DNA of 64,000 bases from Rhodospirillales bacterium (GCA_020638155.1 JACKJB010000001.1:992001-1056000); one strand, 5' to 3'. Shown: positions 10,147 through 19,095, counted from the first letter of the stretch. A program made the numbers and translations. Notes: a model not told the origin generated them from the sequence alone.

Positions 10147-10175
10147 GTTATACACTAATTTTTTACATAAATCAA
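10147..10175 (-). promoter_or_regulatory. Candidate promoter of the SET-domain gene
   Basis: On the reverse strand TTGATT (10170-10175) and TATAAC (10147-10152) are separated by exactly 17 bp, about 35 bp before the start codon at 10112. The gap between the divergent genes (10113-10269) is AT-rich. No equally good forward promoter was found for the glycerophosphodiesterase gene. Confidence 0.55.
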
Positions 10176-10269
10176 AATTATGCAGCTCTGTTGTAGAAAA
10201 ACTTTTACTCCCAACCATGCATAAGATAAAGCATAACTGTAACGGAGCAGAAAAAAGGTACGGTCTATC

Positions 10270-11013
10270 ATGTCAATCAAGGTTCCCCAGATCATAGGTC
10301 ACCGCGGCGCAAAAGGATACGCGCCGGAGAACACTATCGAGTCGGTCCAGACCGCCGCCGATATGGGTGTGGAATGGGTAGAGATTGATGTGAAGCTGAC
10401 CAAGGACCTTGTGCCGATTATCTTTCATGACGAAACGCTGGAGCGGACAACGAACGGCTCCGGCAAAGTTGCCGAGACGCTTTACGAGGATATCAGGCAG
10501 TTGGAAGCCGGGAGCTGGTTTGCGGACAGTTTTGCCGGGATCAAAATCCCGACGCTGGAAGAAATGTGTGAGGTACTGATCGACCTTAATCTCGGCCTGA
10601 ACCTTGAAATCAAGCCCTGCCCCGGACGCGAGAAGGAAACGGCGGAGGTCGCGCTGGATGTCCTGTCCCGTATCTGGGATGACCATGACAGGCTGTTGAT
10701 TTCCAGTTTCCAGCATGTCAGCCTTGAAACGGCGATGGATATTGCCGGGGACTGGCACCGGGGATTGCTGGTGGATGAATGGCAGGAGAACTGGAAAGAC
10801 CTTGCCGATTATTTGGATGTCAGCACCGTCAATATAAACGGCAATGAATGCCTGCGCGAACAGGTCGAAGAAATCATTGATATGGATTACCCGATTTTGG
10901 CCTACACCATTAATGACCCGATCCGCGGCCGGGAGTTGCAAAGCTGGGGCGTGGACGGCTTCTTTACCGATGTTCCCGATGTGCTGCAGGAATCATTATT
11001 GACTGTGCACTAA
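10270..11013 (+). CDS. Glycerophosphodiester phosphodiesterase
   Basis: The 247-residue GDPD-family TIM-barrel enzyme hydrolyses glycerophosphodiesters to glycerol 3-phosphate and an alcohol. Catalytic landmarks are visible: IGHRGAKGYAPENT (His11, Arg12, Glu20), WVEIDVKLTKD with the metal-binding Glu/Asp pair, and IIFHDETLERTTNGSG with the second catalytic His. There is no signal peptide, so a cytoplasmic UgpQ-like role in recycling phospholipid head groups is likely. Confidence 0.92.
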   Translation: MSIKVPQIIGHRGAKGYAPENTIESVQTAADMGVEWVEIDVKLTKDLVPIIFHDETLERTTNGSGKVAETLYEDIRQLEAGSWFADSFAGIKIPTLEEMCEVLIDLNLGLNLEIKPCPGREKETAEVALDVLSRIWDDHDRLLISSFQHVSLETAMDIAGDWHRGLLVDEWQENWKDLADYLDVSTVNINGNECLREQVEEIIDMDYPILAYTINDPIRGRELQSWGVDGFFTDVPDVLQESLLTVH

Positions 11014-11069
11014 TCCGCTTTATGCTTAGACCCATAAAATAAAAATAACAAATAAACAGGGAGTCTGGT

Positions 11070-11450
11070 ATGAGCGAGAAAATCGACATTACGAATGACG
11101 ATGTCAAAACACTTGAAGTCATCGCCGATAAATTCAGCAAAAATGTCATCAGGAATCACAAAGGAAACGCCGAAGCCGCGTTTATGAAGCATCTCAGCGC
11201 AGGCGAAGCCAGTAAAATCATGACGGCCAAGCTGACCCTCGCATTTAACGCCGCATCCGCAGAGCGGCAAGCCGGCAATATCGCCCGTTACTGCTCCTCT
11301 GTCGTGCCGACCATGAAAAAGGCCTTCGGTGAAGAATTCATGGTTAAGGCGATGCCGGAAGAATCTAAAAACGAGCGCGTTATCCAGATCTGCAAACAGC
11401 TCGGCGCAAACGATCTTGCCGATCTGTGCAAGAAAGCGATGACACTCTAG
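11070..11450 (+). CDS. Unknown soluble protein
   Basis: A 126-residue, Lys/Ala-rich, probably all-helical cytoplasmic protein with no signal peptide or membrane segment. Two cysteines lie in its second half (RYCSSV, QICKQL, plus DLCKKA near the end). No family is recognised. A CAGGGAGTCTGGT ribosome-site region precedes the ATG. It lies between the GDPD gene and the PAP2-family gene on the same strand. Confidence 0.6.
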   Translation: MSEKIDITNDDVKTLEVIADKFSKNVIRNHKGNAEAAFMKHLSAGEASKIMTAKLTLAFNAASAERQAGNIARYCSSVVPTMKKAFGEEFMVKAMPEESKNERVIQICKQLGANDLADLCKKAMTL

Positions 11451-11506
11451 CGCCGGGACTGTAAGATAGTCGTTATCTTTTTGAGGTAACGACTGCTTCC
11501 GGTTCA

Positions 11507-12562
11507 ATGCTCCGCAATTTTTTCAAAGATTTTTCAATTAGCCGCGCCGATGTGGGGCTTTTCCTGCTGGTCGGGATGTATGTCCTGGCGGGGTATGGCG
11601 TAGCGCACCGTTATGATGCCCTGCATTTTTTCAACCCGGTCATGTATGTTTCTACGGGTGTTGAATTTACGAATGCGCTGATCCTTGGCTATGTGCTGTG
11701 CTGGGCCTTATGGGCGTTTGCCGTGATGATTTTCGTCCGGCCCGCCGATCTGAAGGGGCATTTATGGCAGAACCTGCGGGCCGGGGCGTTCAACAAAGAG
11801 CGCTATTTCAGCGCCCTGCCCGTTTTTATCGCCAGTATCTTCCTGCTCTCGACTTTTACCAGCCTGAAGATCATGATCCCGTACGTGCATCCGTTCGCCT
11901 GGGATACGACGCTGGCGGCGCTGGATCACACAATTCACGGCGGACAGGACGCGTGGGCGCTGCTGCACCCTGTGCTGGGCTATCCGCCGGTCACGTTCCT
12001 GATTAATGTCGTTTATAATTTCTGGTTGCTGGTACTGTATCTGGGGCTGTACTGGCAGCTTCTGTCCCTGAAGGACAAGCATACGCGGATGCAGTTCTTT
12101 TATACACTGACCCTTGCCTGGGCCGTTAACGGGTCGTTATTGGCCATGATCTTTTCCTCCGGCGGGCCGTGTTATTACCTCGATGTCACCGGGCTTGACC
12201 GGTTTGAACCGCTTATGGATTATTTGCGCAGTATCGGCAATGAAGACAGCCCGCTCTGGGCCCTGGTCAACCAGGAACGGCTGTGGGAAGAATATGAAAG
12301 CAACGCTCACGGGATCGGCGCAGGGATTTCGGCGATGCCCAGTGTCCATGTGTCAACGGCGCTGCTGTTCATGCTCGCAGGCCTGCGCAGTACCAGCAAA
12401 TTCTGGCGCATTGCCGGGTGCGCGTTTTTCGGATTTATCCTGATCGGATCGGTCCATCTGGGCTGGCATTATGCCGTAGATGGGTATGTGGCGATTGTGA
12501 CAACGCTCGCCCTGTGGTTTGGGGCGGGAGCACTGCTCAGGATCATCGAAAAGAAGCCTTAG
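11507..12562 (+). CDS. PAP2-superfamily membrane phosphotransferase, inositolphosphorylceramide-synthase-like
   Basis: The 351-residue protein has about six or more membrane helices. The PAP2 catalytic motifs are the AMPSVHVS segment (about residues 275-282) and HLGWHYAVD (about 317-325), with the two histidines and the aspartate expected for a phospho-histidine mechanism. The long multi-span region before the motifs resembles the Aur1/Ipt1-like branch (PAP2_3) rather than simple phosphatases. It may transfer lipid head groups; the actual substrate is unknown. It converges with fabI with one base between stops. Confidence 0.8.
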   Translation: MLRNFFKDFSISRADVGLFLLVGMYVLAGYGVAHRYDALHFFNPVMYVSTGVEFTNALILGYVLCWALWAFAVMIFVRPADLKGHLWQNLRAGAFNKERYFSALPVFIASIFLLSTFTSLKIMIPYVHPFAWDTTLAALDHTIHGGQDAWALLHPVLGYPPVTFLINVVYNFWLLVLYLGLYWQLLSLKDKHTRMQFFYTLTLAWAVNGSLLAMIFSSGGPCYYLDVTGLDRFEPLMDYLRSIGNEDSPLWALVNQERLWEEYESNAHGIGAGISAMPSVHVSTALLFMLAGLRSTSKFWRIAGCAFFGFILIGSVHLGWHYAVDGYVAIVTTLALWFGAGALLRIIEKKP

Positions 12563-12563
12563 G

Positions 12564-13370
12564 CTACTCGGCCATTTCTTTCAGGCTGGCGTGGGACGGC
12601 ATGCCGATCACGTTAAAGCCGCAATCAACGTAATGCACTTCTCCGGTCACAGCAGAAGACAGGTCGGATAACAGGTACAGCCCTGTGCCACCCAGCTCAT
12701 CCAGATCAACACTGCGGCGCAGCGGAGACGTTACAACGTTATATTTGAAAGTCTGCCGCGCACTGCCGATCGCGGAACCGGCCAGCGTCCGCATCGGTCC
12801 AGCGGAGATTGCGTTAACGCGGATGTTATCCGGTCCCAGATCCGCCGCCAGATAGCGCGTGGATGCCTCAAGCGCAGCCTTGGCCACCCCCATGACATTG
12901 TAATTCGGCATGACTTTTTCCGCGCCGTAATAGCTCAGCGTCACGGCGCTGCCGCCGTCCTTCATCAGCGGGGCGGCGTGGCGCATCACCGAAGTAAAGG
13001 AGTAGCAGGAAATATGCATCGTCTGCAGGAAGTTTTCCAGCGTGGTATCAACATACCGCCCCTTAAGCTCTTCCTTGTTGGAGTACGCCACCGCATGGAC
13101 GACGAAATCCAGACCGTCCCATGCTTTGCCTAAGCTCTGGAAAACGCTGTCAATCTGGTCTTCCTTGGATACATCGCAAGGCAGAATCAGGTCGGAGTCC
13201 GTACTTTCCGCCAGCGGCTGTACGCGTTTCAAAAGCTGGTCGCCCTGGTAGGTAAAGGCCAGTTCCGCGCCGTTATCATGCAGCGCCTTGGCAATGCCCC
13301 AGGCAATGGAGTGGTCATTCGCCACGCCCATAATCAGCCCTTTTTTGCCTTTCATCAGATCGGAAGCCAT
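12564..13370 (-). CDS. fabI: Enoyl-ACP reductase (NADH)
   Basis: The 268-residue short-chain reductase catalyses the last reduction of each fatty acid elongation cycle. It has the GLIMGVANDHSIAWGIAKAL cofactor loop and the FabI-type Y-x6-K pair in the YNVMGVAKAAL segment. It follows fabB by 6 bp in a fabA-fabB-fabI set on the reverse strand, the arrangement for unsaturated fatty acid synthesis in many Alphaproteobacteria. Confidence 0.97.
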   Translation of the reverse strand: MASDLMKGKKGLIMGVANDHSIAWGIAKALHDNGAELAFTYQGDQLLKRVQPLAESTDSDLILPCDVSKEDQIDSVFQSLGKAWDGLDFVVHAVAYSNKEELKGRYVDTTLENFLQTMHISCYSFTSVMRHAAPLMKDGGSAVTLSYYGAEKVMPNYNVMGVAKAALEASTRYLAADLGPDNIRVNAISAGPMRTLAGSAIGSARQTFKYNVVTSPLRRSVDLDELGGTGLYLLSDLSSAVTGEVHYVDCGFNVIGMPSHASLKEMAE

Positions 13371-13376
13371 GATGCG

Positions 13377-14618
13377 TTACTCCCCATACCGTGAAAAGGC
13401 CAGCGTACAGTTCGTACCGCCGAAGCCAAAAGAGTTAGAAATAACGGTCTGGTGGTCAACATCATCGATCCGCTCGCGGGCGATCGGCATATTGCCTGCG
13501 CCTTCATCCAGATTTTCGATATTGATGCTCGGCGCGACAAAGCGCTCCTTCATCATCAGGAGACTGTAAATCGCTTCCTGCACCCCTGTCCCGCCGAGCG
13601 AGTGCCCGGTCATCGACTTGGTGGCGCTGATATACGGCATATTTTTTTCTTCACTATCAACGAAGACTTCGCGGATAGCGTTCAGTTCGGTGATATCCCC
13701 GACAGGGGTGCTGGTTCCGTGGGTATTGATATAAGTCACCGGAGTTTTGATCGTAGCCAGAGCCTGCTTCATGCAGCGAATGGCCCCTTCACCACTCGGC
13801 GCAACCATGTCGGCCCCGTCGGATGTCGCGCCGTAGCCTGTCAGCTCCGCATAGATTTTTGCGCCGCGCGCCTTGGCATGCTCAAGCTCTTCCAGAACCA
13901 GAACGCCGCCGCCGCCGGAGATCACGAATCCATCGCGGTCGCGGTCATAAGCGCGGGCAGCCTTTTCCGGTGTATCGTTATATTTAGAGGACATTGCGCC
14001 CATCGCGTCGAACAGGACAGACAAAGCCCAGTCAAGCTCTTCCCCGCCGCCAGCAAACATGACGTCCTGTTTACCCAGCATGATCTGTTCTGCGGCGTTG
14101 CCGATACAGTGGGCCGATGTCGAGCAAGCGGATGAAATCGTGTAGTTCACGCCTTTAATCTTGAAGTTGGTCGCGATATTGGCCGAGCATGTAGAGCTCA
14201 TGCATTTCGGCACGGCAAACGGGCCAACGCGTTTAGGGCCTTTTTCGCGGGTAATGTCGGCAGCAGCGACCTGCGCCTTTGTCGACGGCCCGCCGGAGCC
14301 CATAACGATCCCGGTGCGTTCGTTGCTGATATCGCTTTCTTCCAGACCGGAGTCGGCGATCGCCTGTTCCATGGAAATATGGTTATAGGCAGCACCATCC
14401 CCCATGAAACGCAGCATACGCTTATCGATCATATCCTCGAGGATGATATCCGGCCTGCCGTAGACCTGGCTGCGGAACCCCATTTCGGCATATTCGGGGG
14501 AGAAAGATATCCCGGATTTTCCCGCTTTCAGGCTTGCCAGAACGTCTTCCACCGAATTACCGATGCAAGACACAATCCCCATACCTGTTACAACAACTCT
14601 ACGCATGTTTTCTGCCAT
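13377..14618 (-). CDS. fabB: 3-oxoacyl-ACP synthase I
   Basis: The 413-residue condensing enzyme extends acyl chains with malonyl-ACP and is needed for unsaturated fatty acids. The thiolase-fold active site is complete: Cys165 in ISSACSTSAHCIG, the first His in NTHGTSTPVGD and the second in KSMTGHSLGGTG. The start ATG at 14618 gives MAENMRRVVVTGMG. The usual direct link to fabA is interrupted by a repeat-bounded element (14637-15004). Confidence 0.97.
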   Translation of the reverse strand: MAENMRRVVVTGMGIVSCIGNSVEDVLASLKAGKSGISFSPEYAEMGFRSQVYGRPDIILEDMIDKRMLRFMGDGAAYNHISMEQAIADSGLEESDISNERTGIVMGSGGPSTKAQVAAADITREKGPKRVGPFAVPKCMSSTCSANIATNFKIKGVNYTISSACSTSAHCIGNAAEQIMLGKQDVMFAGGGEELDWALSVLFDAMGAMSSKYNDTPEKAARAYDRDRDGFVISGGGGVLVLEELEHAKARGAKIYAELTGYGATSDGADMVAPSGEGAIRCMKQALATIKTPVTYINTHGTSTPVGDITELNAIREVFVDSEEKNMPYISATKSMTGHSLGGTGVQEAIYSLLMMKERFVAPSINIENLDEGAGNMPIARERIDDVDHQTVISNSFGFGGTNCTLAFSRYGE

Positions 14619-14624
14619 ATTGCG

Positions 14625-14958
14625 TCATCCTCCAGATGTCATCCCGAACGCATGTGAGGGATCTTCATACCATTCATCAGAGAGGTCTTTCCACTCCGGA
14701 TTTACAGTTTCCACAAGCGCATTTTTCTTTTCCCTGCGCCAGGATTTTAGCTCTTTCTCACGAGCAAGTGCTGCCTTTATATCACTTGCGGTTTCAAAAT
14801 AAACCAATTTGTTTAACGCGTATTTTTTCGTAAAAACACCGCCCTGCCCGGTCCTGTGTCCTGTGTTCTGCAAGACGCCTTTCAAGATCGTTTGTAACGC
14901 CAATATACAAGACGTTCCCGGTCCAGTTGGTCAGCATGTATATGTAATAATCTTTCAT
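14625..14958 (-). pseudogene. GIY-YIG nuclease gene broken by a 7-bp tandem duplication
   Basis: On the reverse strand an ATG at 14958 opens MKDYYIYMLTNWTGNVLYIG, a clear GIY-YIG N-terminus, and continues to LERRLAEHRT. There the frame is lost. The frame in which the rest (VFTKKYALNKLVYFET, then SWRREKKNALVETVNPEWKDL) is read is offset by one. The cause is visible: TCCTGTG occurs twice in tandem at 14852-14858 and 14859-14865. Removing one copy restores a continuous frame through EHRTGQGGVFTKKY. The C-terminus runs into the left inverted repeat, encoding SHAFGMT. The gene lies inside 29-bp inverted repeats between fabB and fabA. Confidence 0.85.
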
Positions 14959-15004
14959 TGGAATATGACACTGCCAAGATCCCTCACATGCGTTCGGGAT
15001 GACA
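14637..15004. mobile_element. GIY-YIG element bounded by perfect 29-bp inverted repeats
   Basis: Positions 14637-14665 and 14976-15004 are perfect 29-bp inverted repeats (core CATCCCGAACGCATGTGAGG). They enclose 368 bp filled almost wholly by the broken GIY-YIG gene. The element fits between the fabB start (14618) and fabA stop (15015). The same arm occurs in solo palindromic units at 42710-42778 and 50481-50547. Repeat-bounded mobility is inferred; no target-site duplication was identified. Confidence 0.65.
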
Positions 15005-15014
15005 AAGCCGGGTT

Positions 15015-15566
15015 TTACGCCGCCTGCGAGTTATCGAACAAGCCGACTTTCATGCCTGACACGTCATAGGCCAGTACATCGTCAGCATAGACTTTACCGT
15101 CGGCGATCCCCATCACAAGCTTGCGGTTGATGACCCGTTTGAAATCAACAACATATTTCAGCTTCTTAACCTTAGGGGTAATCATTTCCGTGAGCTTCAC
15201 TTCCCCGACGCCTAAAGCACGACCTGCGCCTTGTGCGCCGGTCCAGCCGAGGAAAAACCCGGTTAACTGCCACAGTCCGTCCAACCCCAGACAGCCCGGC
15301 ATAACCGGATCGCCAAGGAAATGGCACTGGAAGAACCACAGATCAGGATTGATATCGAATTCGGCTTCGATCACGCCCTTGCCGTGTTCCCCGCCGTCAA
15401 TCGACACATTGGTAATCCGGTCGATCATCAGCATAGGCGGTGCGGGCAATTGCGCATTACCGGGACCAAAGAGCTCTCCGCGCCCGCAGGCGAGGATATC
15501 CTCGTAGGAGTAGCTGGATTTCTGTTCAAAACTCATATCGGGCTTTACCGCAGTTTGTGTATTCAT
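15015..15566 (-). CDS. fabA: 3-hydroxydecanoyl-ACP dehydratase/isomerase
   Basis: The 183-residue hot-dog-fold enzyme dehydrates 3-hydroxydecanoyl-ACP and isomerises the trans-2 to the cis-3 double bond, starting unsaturated fatty acid synthesis. Motif FFQCHFLGDPVMPGCLGLD carries catalytic His82 and Asp96, 14 residues apart as in characterised FabA. The N-terminal GELFGPGNAQLPAPPMLMID is also typical. It is 28 bp downstream of a reverse-strand gene of unknown function. Confidence 0.97.
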   Translation of the reverse strand: MNTQTAVKPDMSFEQKSSYSYEDILACGRGELFGPGNAQLPAPPMLMIDRITNVSIDGGEHGKGVIEAEFDINPDLWFFQCHFLGDPVMPGCLGLDGLWQLTGFFLGWTGAQGAGRALGVGEVKLTEMITPKVKKLKYVVDFKRVINRKLVMGIADGKVYADDVLAYDVSGMKVGLFDNSQAA

Positions 15567-15594
15567 GGCCCGTTTATACGATTTTAAAAACGGC

Positions 15595-16563
15595 CTAGCA
15601 AGAGAGAATGGCCTCTTGCGTGCAAACTGTCCTATAGGTATCTGTCATTGCCGCCATAGCAAGGGGTTTGGCAATAACAGGCTCGATTTCCGGGACTTCG
15701 CCGCCCGCCGCCACGGCCAGCATGCGGCCTGCCGCCTTGGCGCAGGCAACCGCCTGATCCATATGGCTATTCAGGTTTATAACCTGGAAAAACTCGTGGC
15801 AGCTTGGTGCCAGGCTGTTAATCAGGTCATAGGGTGCGCTTACGCCGCAATCATTGGCCGCCAAGCCAAACCGCCAATCCGTTCCAGCGGGGATTCCCAA
15901 ACGCACGGCTTCCTGCGTCATGACGTAAGCTATTTGATCCAGCTTATCCGGCAAGGAAGGCACGGCGAATAATTCACAGGCATTTTGTGAGAGCGCAAGG
16001 CAGCGCCCGGCAATCGCACTCAGGCCGCTAACGCTTTCATGCAGGGACCAGGATTCGCCGCCGATTTTCTGGTCGATGACGATATCGCATAATTCCTGCG
16101 CGGCAATTTCATAAGCAAGGCAGCGGTTTGTGCACTCTATGAACAGGCGGAAGGTTTCTTCGCGCGGCTGGCCGTCCTGCTCCAGACGGACCAACAGATT
16201 CTGCACGACAAAGACCATCAGCTCATGAAATTCATAAGCGCAATCCAGCCAGTCTTCGAACAGGACCTTGGCAACGCTGCGTCCCTGCTCCGTTTCATAA
16301 TCGAGAATATAAGCAGGTGGCAAGGCGCGCGGGCTTAAGTTCCCCGCAGACGGCTCGCATCCCATCATATCGGCAAGCATCCGGTAAGTCGCTTCGAGCC
16401 CGTCATCCGGCTGATCGAACAGCAATAACGTTTCCGTCATAACCCCGGCGAGCATCTGAATCAGGCGCATCCCGTCAATTTCCTCATCGCCAAGCGCGGC
16501 GTGGGACATCAGGGAGCGGAATATATGGGCCGTAAATTCGGCCTTATCGACCAAAATGGACAT
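15595..16563 (-). CDS. Unknown 322-aa protein upstream of fabA
   Basis: A soluble, probably mostly helical protein with no signal peptide, membrane helix or recognised motif. It is acidic in the first two thirds and ends with an Ala-rich stretch. Ten or more cysteines are scattered. It lies 28 bp before fabA on the same strand, the place often held by an Irr-type regulator in this class, so a link to fatty acid synthesis is possible but unproven. Confidence 0.65.
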   Translation of the reverse strand: MSILVDKAEFTAHIFRSLMSHAALGDEEIDGMRLIQMLAGVMTETLLLFDQPDDGLEATYRMLADMMGCEPSAGNLSPRALPPAYILDYETEQGRSVAKVLFEDWLDCAYEFHELMVFVVQNLLVRLEQDGQPREETFRLFIECTNRCLAYEIAAQELCDIVIDQKIGGESWSLHESVSGLSAIAGRCLALSQNACELFAVPSLPDKLDQIAYVMTQEAVRLGIPAGTDWRFGLAANDCGVSAPYDLINSLAPSCHEFFQVINLNSHMDQAVACAKAAGRMLAVAAGGEVPEIEPVIAKPLAMAAMTDTYRTVCTQEAILSC

Positions 16564-16679
16564 AGCGAATACCAGTCAGAGTCAGTTGATTCTGTTTTTG
16601 AAAATACCGGCCACAGGGCTGTGGACAATATTGTGGAAGGATTTGTGGAAAGGTGAAATAACCACCCACATTTACTAGA

Positions 16680-17219
16680 CTAATTCAATTCTTCGTCTTC
16701 GTAAATGCCCCAAAGAAAATTTCTTTCGACCCAGCCGCGATAGCCGTCGGCCTCGATCCTGCACCAGTCGCCTGAACATTTATCGAGATCCGCAACCACC
16801 ATCGGCTCGGCCTTGGCGATCATGCGCGCCCCGACATTAAAACCTTCGCGCATCGGGATGAGCTGGTCGGCTTCGCCGGTCTTAATCATGACGGTCCGCT
16901 CACCGGACAGCAGGGATTGGTGAATCCACCCCTCCTCGCCTTCGATGCCGCGTACTTTACGCCAGTTTTCGAATTCCTGGACGATCTCGACCGGCATATG
17001 TTCGCGCTTATAAATCCATTTGATCGGATAGCGCAGCGCCGGACCGGAGCGGACATAGACCTTATCGGAGCGCAGCGAGACAAAGCGCGGAATCGGCAAG
17101 CCCGTTCCGCCAAATCCCTGCACGGCGTCCTCGGCACGGGACGAACCCGGTACGGAGAATGCCAGGACACACAGGAAAGCTGCTGCTGTTAAAATTCTGA
17201 TCTTTATCATGCAAGTCAC
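16680..17219 (-). CDS. Exported SH3-domain protein
   Basis: The 179-residue protein has an N-terminal signal peptide (hydrophobic core about residues 8-22, likely cleaved after SSRA). Two bacterial SH3-like units follow: one around FVSLRSDKVYVRSGPALRYP to GEEGWIHQSLL, the second around MREGFNVGARMIAKAEP to GYRGWVERNFLWG. Such proteins often bind peptidoglycan or envelope partners. An ATG three codons in is an alternative start. Confidence 0.82.
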   Translation of the reverse strand: MTCMIKIRILTAAAFLCVLAFSVPGSSRAEDAVQGFGGTGLPIPRFVSLRSDKVYVRSGPALRYPIKWIYKREHMPVEIVQEFENWRKVRGIEGEEGWIHQSLLSGERTVMIKTGEADQLIPMREGFNVGARMIAKAEPMVVADLDKCSGDWCRIEADGYRGWVERNFLWGIYEDEELN

Positions 17220-17338
17220 GGAAAACTGGACTTTTGAACCCCAATTAAAGCATTATAGCGCCCTTTGTTATGCGAATAAAGCCCATGAATGGCAAGATTG
17301 TGATGTGCTGTTAACCACAGCTTTTAAAGATTGATGTC

Positions 17339-18307
17339 ATGAACGCAGAAAAACCATATGTCGCCATAGCGCCGATGATGGACTGGACCGACCGGCATTG
17401 CCGGTATTTCCATCGCCTGCTGGCGCCGAACGTACATCTGTTCACCGAAATGGTGACGACGGGCGCGCTGATCCACGGCGACCGGGAACGGTTTCTGCGC
17501 TTTGATGCGGCGGAGCACCCAGTGACCCTGCAGCTCGGCGGCAGCGATCCCGCCGCCCTGGCCCTCTGTGCCAGAATGGGGGAAGACCATGGCTATGATG
17601 AGATTAACCTGAATTGCGGCTGCCCCAGTGACCGCGTCCAGAGCGGCGCGTTCGGGGCCTGCCTCATGAAGGAGCCCCAACAAGTCGCCGATTGTGTCGG
17701 CGCGATGATTGACGCGGTGCATATTCCCGTCTCGGTGAAATGCCGGATCGGGGTTGATGATTGTGACGATTTTTCCTTTTTAAACAAATTCATAGAAGAA
17801 GTTTCTAAAGTGGGATGTCAGATATTTACAATCCACGCGCGTAAGGCCTGGCTGCACGGATTAAGCCCGAAAGAGAACCGGGAAGTCCCGCCACTTCGAT
17901 ACGATATTGTCAGTCAAATCAAAGAGAAGCATCCCGATCTTAAAATATATGTGAATGGCGGCATCAAAACCATTGAACAGATTCAGGAATATCTGTCCGC
18001 GTTTGACGGCGTGATGATCGGGCGTGAAGCCTATCAGAATCCGTACTTCCTTACGGAAATCGGGCGTACGGTCTTCGGTAATGGTAATATATTACCGCGC
18101 GAAACGGTGGCACAAGCCATGATCCCTTATATTGAAAAACAGGCCCGCCTCTACGATACCCCCGCCAAATCCATCACCCGCCATATGATCGGCCTGTATC
18201 ACGGCCAGCCCGGCGGCCGGAAATGGCGGCGGGCGCTGAGCGAACAGCGCCCCGTACAGGAGGCGCTGGCGTCTATTCCTCAGCGATTTCAGGCAGAATC
18301 AGCTTAA
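17339..18307 (+). CDS. dusA: tRNA-dihydrouridine(20/20a) synthase DusA
   Basis: The 322-residue FMN-dependent enzyme reduces uridine to dihydrouridine in the tRNA D-loop. It opens with AIAPMMDWTDRHCRYFHRL and has the catalytic-loop segment INLNCGCPSDRVQSGAFGAC with its cysteine, MKEP and VKCRIGVDD motifs and the KAWLHGLSPKENR stretch typical of DusA. Its last codons overlap the convergent sufA stop by 4 bp. Confidence 0.95.
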   Translation: MNAEKPYVAIAPMMDWTDRHCRYFHRLLAPNVHLFTEMVTTGALIHGDRERFLRFDAAEHPVTLQLGGSDPAALALCARMGEDHGYDEINLNCGCPSDRVQSGAFGACLMKEPQQVADCVGAMIDAVHIPVSVKCRIGVDDCDDFSFLNKFIEEVSKVGCQIFTIHARKAWLHGLSPKENREVPPLRYDIVSQIKEKHPDLKIYVNGGIKTIEQIQEYLSAFDGVMIGREAYQNPYFLTEIGRTVFGNGNILPRETVAQAMIPYIEKQARLYDTPAKSITRHMIGLYHGQPGGRKWRRALSEQRPVQEALASIPQRFQAESA

Positions 18308-18660
18308 GACGGCCCGCCGGGTGTCTTTTTCACGCTGAACGATTCCCCGCAGCCACACTCACTCTCGACATTCGGGTTATTGAAGACGAAGCTGAATTCA
18401 ACGGCGTTTTTGCGCTCGAAATCGATTTCCATGCCCGCCACGTACAGGGAGTCTTTCATCGGCAGGTAAAGCACAGCACCGTTATGCTCGAACTTATCGT
18501 CTGCGGCATCTTCTTCGTAGACATATTCCATTTTATAGCCGTGGCCGGAACAGCCGTTCTTGGTAATCGACAAGCGTACGCCGATCGCGGCTTCGTCCAT
18601 ATCCATGCGCTTTTTCAGCTCTTCAGCGGCTTTATCGGTCATTGTAATGAGATCAGACAA
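18304..18660 (-). CDS. sufA: A-type Fe-S carrier (SufA/IscA family)
   Basis: The 118-residue protein accepts and delivers iron-sulfur clusters. It has the three conserved cysteines: Cys37 in KNGCSGHGYKMEY and Cys102/Cys104 in ECGCGESF. It is the last gene of the reverse-strand suf operon, 12 bp after sufT. The final codons overlap convergent dusA. Confidence 0.95.
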   Translation of the reverse strand: MSDLITMTDKAAEELKKRMDMDEAAIGVRLSITKNGCSGHGYKMEYVYEEDAADDKFEHNGAVLYLPMKDSLYVAGMEIDFERKNAVEFSFVFNNPNVESECGCGESFSVKKTPGGPS

Positions 18661-18672
18661 TTTTCAGCCTCC

Positions 18673-19095
18673 CTATCCAAACATATTCAGTTGCAGTTTA
18701 GCGGTTTCCGCCATCATTGACGGGTCCCACGGCGGGTCCCAGATGATATCGACATCGACATCGGCAACCCCGTCGAGCGGGAACAGCGCATTTTGCACCA
18801 TGCCGGGCATTTCCTGCGCGACCGGGCATGCGGGAGAAGTCAGGGTCATTTCGACGTAAATATCGTACTGGTCGCTGTTTTCCTGCTTGCTTACATCGAT
18901 TTTATAAATAAGCCCCAGCTCGAAGATATTGACCGGGATTTCCGGGTCGTACACCTCGCGCAGCGCGCTATCAATCGCGGACCAAAGCACGTGATCCTTC
19001 GGCACTTCGGCATTCGGCGGCGTGGCGAGATCGTCATATTCTTCCTCGCTCATCGATTGCTTGAACATATCTTCGTTGGCCATCGCTTCCATCAT
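18673..19095 (-). CDS. sufT: SufT, MIP18/DUF59-family Fe-S maturation protein
   Basis: The 140-residue protein holds a MIP18 (DUF59) domain with VYDPEIPVNIFELGLIY and the LTSPACPVAQEMPGMV segment with its conserved cysteine. SufT-type proteins assist iron-sulfur maturation and commonly follow sufS in Alphaproteobacteria. Its start overlaps the sufS stop (TAATG). A second in-frame ATG four codons in (MANEDMF) may be the true start. Confidence 0.93.
   Translation of the reverse strand: MMEAMANEDMFKQSMSEEEYDDLATPPNAEVPKDHVLWSAIDSALREVYDPEIPVNIFELGLIYKIDVSKQENSDQYDIYVEMTLTSPACPVAQEMPGMVQNALFPLDGVADVDVDIIWDPPWDPSMMAETAKLQLNMFG

Noticed and set aside
14809..15069. A forward 86-aa frame over the GIY-YIG element
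   Set aside because: It runs antisense to the nuclease pseudogene, through one inverted repeat and into fabA, and has no ribosome site.
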